Positions 17,689-26,135 are shown, numbered from the stretch's first letter. The stretch: DNA of 64,000 nt from Kaistia sp. 32K (GCF_016629525.1 NZ_AP024269.1:1426001-1490000), one strand, 5' to 3'. The notes: a model not told the origin generated them from the letters alone. A program made the numbers and translations.

Positions 17689-19137
17689 ATGTCAGCTCCC
17701 CGCTATCTGAAGCTCCGAGGCAACGTTTATTGGTTCCAGATCGGCGTCCCGGCCGAGCTCCAGGTGCGTTACGGTAAGAAGCATGTTCAGGAAAATCTCC
17801 GAACGTCAGATCGATCCGTTGCGGCGCTCATGGCGCAGGGGCGGGCGGTTCACTGGAAGCGAGAATTCTCCCTCGACATGGAGACGCTTCGCGAGACGCG
17901 TACGCCTCGAGACGCTTTTTTGGAGACCCTGCGACAAATCGAATGGGTGAAGCGAAACTTCCCAGACCCCGAGGATGTAGAGCAGCACCTGGACATCCTG
18001 TGGGATAGCATTGCTGATCGAGAGGCAGCGCGCCTCGGTTTCGTCTACCTCAGTGAAGCTCCGGCTCATTTGGTATCTCCTGAAGTGGCGGCTGCTCTCG
18101 GCGCGATAAGAGCTGCTCAGCATGGGAAGGGAGGAATTCCAGCGGAATATGGCACGCCGTTCTCTGAACTCGCCGAACGGTTCAACAAGGACCGCCAGCG
18201 CGATTCACGCTCCAGCCTGTCGGACCAGACCATTAGTCAGCGAGAAGCCGTTTATCGGTTGTTCAAGGACCACATCAAGGATGCTGCGCTGGCGGTGGTC
18301 GATGTCCGGACGGCATCGGAGTTCTTCGATCGGGTGAAGAAGCTCCATCCCCATTGGGGGCGTTCTCCGAAAACCAAGTCGCGGTCGTTCAATGAGATCA
18401 TCGCCCTGTCGGAAAAATTGGACGGCGAGCGAATCTCCGGTCGGACCATTACCCGGTTCGCTTCCGATCTCGCCGCGCTGTGGGAGTGGGCCACGAAGCA
18501 AGGCGAGGTCACTGGCCCCAATCCGTTCGCCGGACAGAGGATGGAGAGCAAGGTTCGGAAGGGAGCCAACGCTCCTTGGCCCGTCGATGCTCTTCGCGAC
18601 TTGCTGCGTGGCTATGATGATGTCGGGTCCCTTGGACGCCCCGATCCAATCTACTGGCTACCTCGCATCGCGCTGCTTTCCGGAATGCGGTTGAACGAGA
18701 TCTGCTCCTTGGAAGCCGTCAACATCTGTGAGGCGGAGGGAGTCCGCTACTTTGACATCACGGCGGGCAAGACGGAGAGCAGTGTCCGCGTCGTTCCCAT
18801 TCACGCGGCGCTGGACCCATTTCTCGCCCTCGCGCCAATCAACGGATATCTGTTCGCCGATCTCAGGCCGAGCAAGCTGGACGGCAAGCGTGGCGCGAGC
18901 ATCGGCAAGACCCTTGGGCGGCGATTCAAGCTCATACCTGGCCACTCGACCTTCCACGCCTTCCGCAAGAACGTCGCTCAGACCTTCGAGCGTCATCGCA
19001 TCCCTGACACGGAGGCGGCCCAAATTCTCGGTCACAAGAAGGCTGGTATGACGTACGGCGTCTACTCCCCGAACGGGCTAGAAATTGATCAAAAGCGAGA
19101 TCTGATTGGATTGTTGGTGTTACCGGAAGGGCGCTGA
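17689..19137 (+). CDS. int: Tyrosine-type site-specific integrase
   Basis: A 482-residue phage-type integrase. The N-terminus (YLKLRGNVYWFQIGVP) matches the DUF6538-type N-terminal domain of many island integrases. The catalytic part has the first arginine in LLSGMRLNEIC, H-x-x-R in FHAFRKN, LGHKKAGMTYGVYS with the late histidine, and the nucleophile tyrosine in YGVYS. It starts 94 bases after tRNA-Gln and reads away from it, the classical arrangement for an integrase that targets that tRNA. The ribosome binding site is weak (AGG, 8 bases upstream). Confidence 0.95.
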   Translation: MSAPRYLKLRGNVYWFQIGVPAELQVRYGKKHVQENLRTSDRSVAALMAQGRAVHWKREFSLDMETLRETRTPRDAFLETLRQIEWVKRNFPDPEDVEQHLDILWDSIADREAARLGFVYLSEAPAHLVSPEVAAALGAIRAAQHGKGGIPAEYGTPFSELAERFNKDRQRDSRSSLSDQTISQREAVYRLFKDHIKDAALAVVDVRTASEFFDRVKKLHPHWGRSPKTKSRSFNEIIALSEKLDGERISGRTITRFASDLAALWEWATKQGEVTGPNPFAGQRMESKVRKGANAPWPVDALRDLLRGYDDVGSLGRPDPIYWLPRIALLSGMRLNEICSLEAVNICEAEGVRYFDITAGKTESSVRVVPIHAALDPFLALAPINGYLFADLRPSKLDGKRGASIGKTLGRRFKLIPGHSTFHAFRKNVAQTFERHRIPDTEAAQILGHKKAGMTYGVYSPNGLEIDQKRDLIGLLVLPEGR

Positions 19138-19308
19138 GATTTTGAGCCGTGCTGGAGCGTGCGAGGCAGAGGGAGATATCTATCAAGGAATGGGCGTGGC
19201 CCCAGGCGAGCAGCCTGTTGGAGGCCCCACTGACCTAAGAATCATTATATCTTTTTGCTGGAACAGACATTCGAAGCTGGTCTGAGTTCAATTCGGCAGA
19301 AAGACCTC

Positions 19309-19318
19309 GGGGGGGGGG
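19309..19318 (+). repeat. Poly-G tract, ten G, upstream of a TTG start
   Basis: A run of ten G, the longest mononucleotide run I noticed in the window, ends seven bases before the TTG at 19326. It is the only Shine-Dalgarno-like sequence ahead of that gene. Confidence 0.85.
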
Positions 19319-19325
19319 ATCTCAT

Positions 19326-20375
19326 TTGTCACGACGACTGCGCCTCACAAAATTTCGTCACCTTTCGATCGACGATCCCTTTTTCGATAGCTTGAAGGCT
19401 GGCTATCGCGGCTTTCCCGCGTGGTTCGCCTCAAAAGCCGAAGAGGACGTGTATATTGTCGACGACGACGGACGTGTTAGCGGCATGATTTACCTTAAGC
19501 AGGAGATCGGCCCTATTCTGGACGTCAAGCCGCCGCTCGGATCAGGCAAGTGGTTGAAGGTCGGCACCCTTAAGATTGAGGGGCGCGGCACGAAACTCGG
19601 TGAACGAGTGCTAAAAAAGATTCTTGATACGGCGATTTCAGAAGGTCAGGACGGCGTCTATGTGACCGTCTTCGATATCCACGCAGACCTGATTGCTCTC
19701 TTCGAGAGGTATGGGTTCCAAAGGCACGCCACTAAAGCCACCGATGATGGCGTGGAACTGGTCCTCGCCAGAGATCTTAATACTGCAGTCGGGGACATCA
19801 TTGCCGATTATCCGTTCTTGCATCTCAATGGGAGGCGCTCTTGGTTGTTGGCGGTCTACCCACAGTATCACTCGCGACTGCTCCCCGACTCGATATTGAA
19901 TAATGAGCCGCGTGAGATAGTCCAGGATGTATCTCATACCAACACGATACATAAAATGTACATTGGTGGCGTCCCGTTAACTAGAATGTCTCGGGGCGAC
20001 ATGGTGGTTATATATAGGACATCGGATAGGCCCGGGCACGCTTATTTTCGATCTGTCGCAACATCGGTTTGTGTCGTCGAGGAGGTTCGGCGACGGAGTG
20101 ACTTTCTTAATGTCGACGACTTTGTAGCCTACGCGCTCCGTCATTCTGTTTATTCAGAAGACGAGCTTCGGGACAAATACGAAACTAGTAGCAGATTGTA
20201 CGTTGTGAAGATGACCTACAATGTGGCGTTCAGTAGGCGGACAACACGTGGACGATTGATGGAAGAGGCGGGGATTAGTGAGCAGCCTCGCTGGGATTTG
20301 AGAGAGCTGTCCGATGAGCAATTTGGTAGAATATTAGAACTTGGTCAGGTTGATGCGCGTCTTGTTATCCATTAA
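19326..20375 (+). CDS. GNAT acetyltransferase fused to a PUA/EVE-like domain
   Basis: A 349-residue protein. Residues 1-150 look like a GNAT acetyltransferase (GMIYLKQEIG, then the acetyl-CoA loop region RGTKLGERVLKK, then VYVTVFDIHADLIALFERYG). Residues about 155-349 form a second domain with MSRGDMVVIYRT, SVCVVEEV and LYVVKMTYN, which recalls PUA/EVE-type RNA- or modified-base-binding folds. The start is TTG, behind a ten-G run. It is the first gene of a tightly overlapping operon with an ASCH protein and a P-loop kinase. Base composition is more AT-rich than the host genes. The domain calls are by eye; the substrate could be RNA, a protein or a small molecule. Confidence 0.75.
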   Translation: MSRRLRLTKFRHLSIDDPFFDSLKAGYRGFPAWFASKAEEDVYIVDDDGRVSGMIYLKQEIGPILDVKPPLGSGKWLKVGTLKIEGRGTKLGERVLKKILDTAISEGQDGVYVTVFDIHADLIALFERYGFQRHATKATDDGVELVLARDLNTAVGDIIADYPFLHLNGRRSWLLAVYPQYHSRLLPDSILNNEPREIVQDVSHTNTIHKMYIGGVPLTRMSRGDMVVIYRTSDRPGHAYFRSVATSVCVVEEVRRRSDFLNVDDFVAYALRHSVYSEDELRDKYETSSRLYVVKMTYNVAFSRRTTRGRLMEEAGISEQPRWDLRELSDEQFGRILELGQVDARLVIH

Positions 20376-20778
20376 GCCGGTACATGTCGAGAAAATCCTG
20401 TCTGGCGTGAAGACTTTTGAGTTTCGTCGCCGAATATTTGCGCGCTGCGACGTAAGGACGGTGCTTGTCTATAGCACGATGCCGGTCGGGAGATTTGTTG
20501 CGGAGTTTGATATCTCCGACATAATTGTCGATGAGCCGGAGAGGTTATGGATGCGGACACGTGGCGGTGCCGGGATTTCGAAGGACTATTTCGATGCCTA
20601 CTTTGTGGATCGGGACAAGGCATTTGCGCTGTCGATCGGTGAGGTGAGGTGTTTCGAACAGCCTATCAATCCTGTCGATGTTATGGAGAATTTCACGCCT
20701 CCACAATCGTACATGTACATCGGGAATAAATTCGAACGCGTCAATCGCGCTCAAAATCAACTTGAGATGGTAGTTTAG
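20353..20778 (+). CDS. ASCH-domain protein
   Basis: A 141-residue single-domain protein. It carries the ASCH signature G-x-K-x-x-E-x-R as GVKTFEFR after the opening LLSIKPVHVEKILS, and continues with VLVYSTMPVGRFVAEF. ASCH domains share the PUA fold and are thought to bind RNA; some members cleave RNA or modified nucleosides. The ATG at 20353 lies inside the end of the upstream gene (23-bp overlap), and its TAG shares one base with the GTG of the next gene (TAGTG). This implies translational coupling of all three products. Confidence 0.85.
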   Translation: MRVLLSIKPVHVEKILSGVKTFEFRRRIFARCDVRTVLVYSTMPVGRFVAEFDISDIIVDEPERLWMRTRGGAGISKDYFDAYFVDRDKAFALSIGEVRCFEQPINPVDVMENFTPPQSYMYIGNKFERVNRAQNQLEMVV

Positions 20779-21347
20779 TGGCTGATCTTATCGTTGTTTT
20801 TGGTATATCGGGCGTAGGAAAGACGACGGCGTGCCGGGCGTATGCATCGCGTGGTGCGGGTGTGTTGCATGTTGGCGCCAGTGAGCTGCTTCGGAAGCAA
20901 ACTATGCTTTCATCAAGCGAACTGAGGATGTCTTCTCAAGAAGGCATACTCGCACGACAGATGGGGCTCAAAGCCGCGCTGGACGAGCGCACGCGGGGGA
21001 GATCTGAGCCTATTGTTGTGCTCGATGCCCATAGCGTGGTTGATAACGATCGGGAACTTGTCGCCGTCCCGGTGGGCGTTGTTCGGGCGTTAGCACCTAC
21101 TGCGCTGGTGCTTCTTGAGGCGCCAATTAGTGCCGTCGTCAGTCGCCGCACGTCGGAGGAGCGGCGCCCTAGTCGGAGCGAAGAGGCAATTTTTACTGAG
21201 ATGGCTACGGCTAGGTCGGTCGTCGCGGACTATGCACTCAAGCTTCGATTGCCGCTTGCGGTAGGTTATGTTGTCGATAACTTTGAATTGGGGACGTTAA
21301 TCGAGCGCCTTCTTCAGGAGGTCCGAGAAACTCAGGAAAAATTATAG
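20778..21347 (+). CDS. Small P-loop NTPase, adenylate-kinase-like
   Basis: A 189-residue P-loop protein with Walker A GISGVGKTT (residues 9-17) and an early hydrophobic strand typical of small nucleotide or nucleoside kinases. The later stretch VVLDAHSVVDNDRE resembles the Walker B region of archaeal-type adenylate kinases. The start is GTG, overlapping the stop of the ASCH gene. Its 3' end overlaps the convergent GNAT gene by six bases. The phosphate acceptor is unknown. Confidence 0.78.
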   Translation: MADLIVVFGISGVGKTTACRAYASRGAGVLHVGASELLRKQTMLSSSELRMSSQEGILARQMGLKAALDERTRGRSEPIVVLDAHSVVDNDRELVAVPVGVVRALAPTALVLLEAPISAVVSRRTSEERRPSRSEEAIFTEMATARSVVADYALKLRLPLAVGYVVDNFELGTLIERLLQEVRETQEKL

Positions 21348-21845
21348 GTGGTCACCTTCATTGTATCCCAATTCGTTTTGGTTGGGGGTGTACTGCCCAT
21401 GACGAACTGAAGTTATGTTGAATCCGTACCATTCGAAAACCCTTTCAAAGGCCGGTAACTTTCTTTGACCGATCGTGAGGTGGGGCTTGTCGACATCGAG
21501 CCACTTCAGCAAAGCATCAAAAATGCGAAGGCCATGGCCCCTCCCTTCATAGAGTGGGCTGACTCTGACGGTGCAGATTTTATTCTCACCGGGCTCCCGC
21601 TTTGCAATTCCAAGGCCCACGAGTGTACCGTCCCGCTCAATGCGATGCAGTAGTCGGCTCTCGGTTCTTAGTCCGGGAACAACTTTGTTGGTGAACCAGG
21701 ATTCGATCGCCGGATATTCGCCAGATAGGGGTACTAAAAAGGCAAGTGCCTCTTGCTCTCGCTCGGTGAGCCTCAGCTTTGTGGCTCCGGTCTGGGCCAG
21801 CGCAGGAATACATGGGTATGTCGGGCGGACGCGGACAATGTTCAT
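21342..21845 (-). CDS. GNAT-family N-acetyltransferase
   Basis: A 167-residue single-domain GNAT protein. The acetyl-CoA binding loop is in VSPLYEGRGHGLRIFDALL, and the C-terminal part has the usual FEWYGF turn. It is the second gene of a minus-strand operon: its ATG shares the bases ATGA with the stop codon of the preceding membrane-protein gene. Two GNAT enzymes in opposing operons of one element is unusual. The substrate is unknown; GNAT toxins, antibiotic-type enzymes and protein acetylases are all possible. Confidence 0.83.
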   Translation of the reverse strand: MNIVRVRPTYPCIPALAQTGATKLRLTEREQEALAFLVPLSGEYPAIESWFTNKVVPGLRTESRLLHRIERDGTLVGLGIAKREPGENKICTVRVSPLYEGRGHGLRIFDALLKWLDVDKPHLTIGQRKLPAFERVFEWYGFNITSVRHGQYTPNQNELGYNEGDHL

Positions 21846-22999
21846 TGGTCATTTCTCGTCGTTAGGCGATGAGCAAGGCCTTGTTCTGCCCGTCTCTGTA
21901 TACCGTCTGCGTCTGGTTCTCGACCTAGCACGGACGTTATACCCGCTGCCGCTAGATTCCCTACGATGGCAAAAATGAAAGCGATGGCAAGGTACAGGAT
22001 CAACGCTTTACGGCCAGTACGGCGAATTTGAAGCTTCACAAACGCGGAGAAATCCACGACTCCCTGAGGCGTGCTGGAATCAACACGCCAGTGGTACACC
22101 ATCATCCCTGGGGGAATCCCAGAAGGCACGTACTTGGTCCAGATTTCGTGCTCTAGAAGCCGGGTTTTGTGGGCTACTTTGCTGCTCACAGTCATAGCCG
22201 CCGATACTGGTACGGCGGTAAGAAACGCCACTCGTGAAAGGACTACCTTTCTTTCTCCCTGCTCTGTGCGCATACGGGACTCGATTGCATCGGGCAGGGT
22301 GCGCGCCTCGTTCAGGCGGAAATCCACGTACTCAATCGTTTCGGAGGAGCTTTGAAAGAACCGATCCTTCGGAGTTATGACGCGCACGAAGGGGCTGGGA
22401 TGTTTAGTTCCCACGTAGAACCGAAGACGAAAATATGCCGGGCAGTCTACGGGCATATTCACGATGCACTCGTCCAGCGCCTTTCGGGCTATCGTTACAA
22501 TTACCCCTTCTGAAAATTCCTCAATTGCTAGATTATTGGTGTCTATCATTCCTCCGTTTTGCCAAAACTGATGCACTCTGCAGAAAGGCTTTCCGGATTT
22601 TCTTAGTTCTACGTACTTTGGTCCTGGTGGTCCGCCAGCGTTGCACGTAAGATACTCGTTGAAGATGCCCTGTGCTATTTCAGGGTCCGCAAACTTGGGG
22701 CCGCAGTCCATTAAGTCGGACCGATCTAGTTTCCAAGGTACATAAATACTCACCGAATCAATACGAGTCGGGTCGAAGAGGAGTATGCCGACTTCGATAA
22801 AATCGCGGACGACGGCTCCGTTGCTTTTCTTGAAGTCCGCGTCACCGGCTAGTCGCCAGTAGTTGAAATGGAGTTCGGCTCGTGCCTCCTCCTGTCCGGC
22901 ACGATGAACGCACCAAAGAGCCATGCTTCCATCGACCGCCATGTAGATCCGCGTCCCCCAATTTATGTACGAATCACTTAGCCAAAAACGTGTACGCAA
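21842..22999 (-). CDS. Unknown protein with C-terminal membrane anchor
   Basis: A 385-residue protein that I do not recognise. Residues 1-325 are soluble and mixed in composition; a single strong hydrophobic helix (about residues 332-357, LILYLAIAFIFAIVG) is followed by a 28-residue polar tail, so it is tail-anchored. No signal peptide is present and the bulk should face the cytoplasm. The start is uncertain: a TTG at 22999 or an ATG at 22942 (residue 20). It is translationally coupled to the downstream GNAT gene. AT-richer codon use marks it as part of the acquired cargo. Confidence 0.65.
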   Translation of the reverse strand: MRTRFWLSDSYINWGTRIYMAVDGSMALWCVHRAGQEEARAELHFNYWRLAGDADFKKSNGAVVRDFIEVGILLFDPTRIDSVSIYVPWKLDRSDLMDCGPKFADPEIAQGIFNEYLTCNAGGPPGPKYVELRKSGKPFCRVHQFWQNGGMIDTNNLAIEEFSEGVIVTIARKALDECIVNMPVDCPAYFRLRFYVGTKHPSPFVRVITPKDRFFQSSSETIEYVDFRLNEARTLPDAIESRMRTEQGERKVVLSRVAFLTAVPVSAAMTVSSKVAHKTRLLEHEIWTKYVPSGIPPGMMVYHWRVDSSTPQGVVDFSAFVKLQIRRTGRKALILYLAIAFIFAIVGNLAAAGITSVLGREPDADGIQRRAEQGLAHRLTTRNDQ

Positions 23000-23354
23000 G
23001 CGTTTCTGCAGTCAATGACTGCGGTGGTTCTGGGATGTTGGGGCATTCCAAAAAATTGGCCTTGATTTGTGAGGGGATTTTCAATCGCGGCGAAAGGCCA
23101 ATTTCCCCCATCCTCCCTCACACGCTCTCCAGATTCGAGGGTTATTCTTGGCCGAAACAATTCATCCGCATGGATGCCCTATGCAACTCCGTAAGTGTGC
23201 GTCAGCACAGTGATCTGGCTAGGCGTCCAGTAGGCCACGCCCTACCGGACGTGTCCGCTTCGACCTCAGGTCCGTTCAATAGGATAGGAATTGACATTTT
23301 GGACGCACTCGACTCTCATGCCTAGACCTTTTGGACACTCTGGGCGAGGACTTC
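23000..23354. promoter_or_regulatory. Divergent control region with repeated TTTTGGAC
   Basis: About 355 bases between the unknown membrane-protein gene and the resolvase gene. It holds no gene. The octamer TTTTGGAC occurs at 23297-23304 and 23329-23336, 32 bases apart (three helical turns), the first directly after a TTGACA (23291-23296). This could be the resolvase promoter with two binding sites for the recombinase itself. Confidence 0.4.
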
Positions 23355-23954
23355 ATGACGACGGCGCATCCTTCAACAGGCCAGCTTATCGGCTACGGCA
23401 GGATCTCGACTACCGAGCAGGAAGCCGGTCTTGATGCGCAGCGTCGCGACCTCCTCGCGGCCGGATGCGGCAAGCTCTACCTCGAACAGGCCTCGTCTGT
23501 CGGCAAGCGGCCTGAACTGGAGCGGGCCATGGACTATGTCCGCGAGGGCGACACGCTGGTGGTGACCAAGATCGATCGTCTGGCTCGGTCGACGATCAAT
23601 CTCTGGGATGTTGTCCGGGCACTGGATGAGAAGGGCGTCAGCCTCCGAGTGCTCAACCTCGGCGGCGAGACCGTCGACACCAAGAGCGCCACCGGTCGGC
23701 TGATCCTCAACATCTTCTCCGGCTTTGCCCAGTTCGAACGCGAGATGATGCTGGAACGGCAGCGCGAGGGCATCGCCAAGGCCAAGGCTGAGGGAAAGTA
23801 TCTGGGCCGTAAGCCGACCGCGCGCCTCAAGGCCGACGATGTCCGCAAGCTCCACGCGGAGGGCAAGACACCGACCGAGATCGCCAAGGCGCTCGGAATA
23901 GGGCGTGGCAGCGTCTACAGGGCGCTGGAAGGCGTCGACAACGCCGCAGAATAG
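23355..23954 (+). CDS. Serine recombinase (resolvase/invertase family)
   Basis: A 199-residue small serine recombinase. The catalytic serine is in GYGRIST, the family segment DRLARSTINLWDVV follows, and GRLILNIFSGFAQFEREM leads into the long E helix. A C-terminal helix-turn-helix (KTPTEIAKALGIGRGSVYRAL) binds DNA. The ATG at 23355 follows GCGAGGA. It probably resolves or inverts a site within the element. A decayed relative lies at 25715-25980, near the right end. Confidence 0.93.
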   Translation: MTTAHPSTGQLIGYGRISTTEQEAGLDAQRRDLLAAGCGKLYLEQASSVGKRPELERAMDYVREGDTLVVTKIDRLARSTINLWDVVRALDEKGVSLRVLNLGGETVDTKSATGRLILNIFSGFAQFEREMMLERQREGIAKAKAEGKYLGRKPTARLKADDVRKLHAEGKTPTEIAKALGIGRGSVYRALEGVDNAAE

Positions 23955-24460
23955 CTGTCAGGCATGGACGGCGGAAGCTGTCGAGGGGCCGGATTTAGTC
24001 TCCGGAACAGAGAAGGCGTGGAATCTACACGCTGATCGTGAGCACGCCAGTCGTCGCTCAACGGCTTGGCCAGCGATCGCAGATATCGCTGCCCATCTGA
24101 GGAGGCGCTCATGGTTTGCGAGTCCTCCATGGCGAACGTCGAGCAGTTAATCGCCCCAGTCGGCTAGGCGCACGCGTCGTTTCTCGGCGGCCTCGCGCCA
24201 CGCCTTCTCCGTCTCGCAACTTCATCGCACGTCCTCCGGCACGTCAGATCATCCTGACGCGCATCGGAGAGGCATGCCCATTCCAAAGGCATCTCTGTGA
24301 AATTCAACCAATCGTTCCTCGACGGCGTCACCGATGCGCCAATCCCGCTCCCGTCCTTGGCTCGGGCCTTATGGCGGCTCGCTGCTCAGGCCCGTCGGCT
24401 GTCGACAAATCTAAGATTGCTTTCATCAAGCCATGCCCCATTGTTCTGGAGCATCGGCTG
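23955..24460. other. Gap with one tiny ORF
   Basis: About 500 bases between the resolvase and the ATPase gene. The only start with a good ribosome binding site (GAGGAGG) is the ATG at 24111, but it opens just 18 codons (24111-24167). Elements of this type often carry an AlpA-like excisionase here; I see no helix-turn-helix, so that gene may be lost. An open frame runs into the ATPase gene from 24116 but has no start signal. Confidence 0.4.
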
Positions 24461-25525
24461 ATGTCGCGCCCTGCCGCAGAGCGGCCCGTCAATCGCCTGG
24501 TCAGCATCTCGGCTGGCGATTTATTAGCTCGATCGTTCCCTGAGCGACGCTACGTGATTGATCCTTGGTTGCGGTCGGGGGAGACCGCGCTGATCTGGGC
24601 TGCCTCAGGCGTTGGCAAGACCATGCTGAGCTTAAGTCTGGCGATGGCCATGGCGACCGGTGGCAGCGCTGGCACCTGGAAGTCAGACCGTCCCTGGAAG
24701 GTCCTCTATGTCGACGGCGAGATGCACCAGCAGGACATCAGGGACCGCCTTGTCATGCTGGAGGAAACCGAGGCCGTCGCAATCGGTCCCCATGCTAGCC
24801 TGGCTGGCGGCCTGGTCTTCGTTAATCGACAGGGTCAGGCCCCGGAGGCCACCTTCTACGACCTGTCGACGTCAGATGGACAGGCGACACTCCTCGACAT
24901 GTGCAAGCAGGTGAAGGCCGAAGTCCTCATCCTCGACAACTTCACGACGCTCAGTGAGGGACTGGAGGACGAGAACGCTGCAACGTCGCTCAAGAAGATC
25001 CAGAGCTTTCTCCTCACCACCAAGCAGATGGGCCTGACCACAATTCTCGTCCATCACTCCCGGAAGGACGGTGGGGCCTTCAGGGGCAGCGCCTCGATCG
25101 AGGTTACGTTCGAGGTTGTGCTCGAACTGCAAAAGCCAGCCATCGCTCGGGTCGGAGGAGCATCCTTCGTCCCTCGGTTTGGGAAGTTCAGGCAACGGAT
25201 GGATGAGCGTCTTCTACCCCGAGCGTGGTCTCTGACCGAAAACGGATGGGAGGTGTCGGATGAGGTGGTCGTAGGAGAAGACGATCCGGTCGTCCGATGC
25301 GTGAAGTCGTTGGAGTTCATCAGCCAGCAGGAGATTGTCAAACACACCGGCCTGTCCAAAGGCACCGTCAGCAAGCGAATCAAGAAGGCGATCGAGATGA
25401 AACTTCTCAAGCCCGACGAAGCTGGCGAGTGCTTTGCGTCCGCTCGACGGATCCGGGAGAGCCCGGAAACCGATGGCCTCGACCAGGAGGACGATCTGTC
25501 GGATGCGGAGAGCAGTCCCTTCTGA
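24461..25525 (+). CDS. RepA-like AAA ATPase with C-terminal helix-turn-helix
   Basis: A 354-residue RecA-fold ATPase of the AAA_25/RepA type found in plasmids and islands. Walker A is AASGVGKT (residues 47-54), Walker B is VLILDNF, and LVHHSRKDGGAFRGSASIE matches the RecA-fold core of hexameric helicases such as RSF1010 RepA. The last 100 residues include a winged-helix-like segment (QQEIVKHTGLSKGTVSKRIK). The ATG at 24461 follows GGAG; the 115 codons upstream are arginine- and proline-rich and look non-coding. It may drive replication of the excised circle. Confidence 0.85.
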   Translation: MSRPAAERPVNRLVSISAGDLLARSFPERRYVIDPWLRSGETALIWAASGVGKTMLSLSLAMAMATGGSAGTWKSDRPWKVLYVDGEMHQQDIRDRLVMLEETEAVAIGPHASLAGGLVFVNRQGQAPEATFYDLSTSDGQATLLDMCKQVKAEVLILDNFTTLSEGLEDENAATSLKKIQSFLLTTKQMGLTTILVHHSRKDGGAFRGSASIEVTFEVVLELQKPAIARVGGASFVPRFGKFRQRMDERLLPRAWSLTENGWEVSDEVVVGEDDPVVRCVKSLEFISQQEIVKHTGLSKGTVSKRIKKAIEMKLLKPDEAGECFASARRIRESPETDGLDQEDDLSDAESSPF

Positions 25526-25714
25526 CATGCAACTGGGGTGACATCAGGGAGAGCGAAGCTCCCTTCAGTCAGGGGAATTCGAGCGTGAGATCGAGTTTCT
25601 CTGTTTCGTTACCTTAGTGAAACGAAACCGGAAACAGGGGTTCGCTATGGTCCATGAGCGTGTTGATCACGCCGTGGCCAGATGCGAGCCCCTGTTTTTT
25701 CCGACGTCCGGCTG

Positions 25715-25980
25715 TCTCGACCTCAGCGAGGCTCCGCCTGAACTGGTCACGCCAGATACGATGCGGGCGAAGGCGACGCGATGGTGGTGGCCAAGATTCG
25801 ACCGACTGCCTCGACGACAAGGCGTTAGCCTGAGGGTGCCAACCTCGGCGGCGAGACCGTCGATACCGAGCGCCGCCGGGCGGTTGATCCTCAATGTGTT
25901 CTAGGGCTTTGCCCAGTTCGAGCGCGAGAGGATGCTGTAGCGGCGGCGCGAGGGCATCGCCAACCCCAAGGCGCAGGGCT
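25715..25980 (+). pseudogene. Decayed serine resolvase copy
   Basis: The DNA from about 25734 onward aligns by eye with the functional resolvase gene from about 23513. Shared stretches include GCCTGAACTGG, ACCTCGGCGGCGAGACCGTC, GGCTTTGCCCAGTTCGA and GCGCGAGGGCATCGCCAA. An internal segment of roughly 45 bases is missing, there are other indels, and at least two in-frame TAG codons interrupt the matching frame. No product is expected. Confidence 0.85.
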
Positions 25981-26050
25981 CCCCTGCGATCCAACGTACG
26001 ATGAAGGAGGGGGGGCGCCGAGCGCGACAAACGATTCCGACCGCTTCAGA

Positions 26051-26075
26051 GTGTACTAAAATCCTGTACTAAAGT
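26051..26075 (+). repeat. Right internal twin repeat, candidate integrase arm site
   Basis: Matches 17649-17673 at 24 of 25 bases and in the same orientation, 60 bases inside the right att repeat. It again holds two near-copies of TGTACTAAA. Confidence 0.75.
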
Positions 26076-26135
26076 GATGTAATCGCGTCCATCTAAGTAA
26101 TTGATATTGCTAGATAATAGGTGCATATCTGGGGC

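Noticed and set aside
24116..24460. Upstream extension of the RepA-like ATPase by 115 codons
   Set aside because: The extension is rich in Arg, Pro and Ala without domain features, and GGAG precedes the ATG at 24461.
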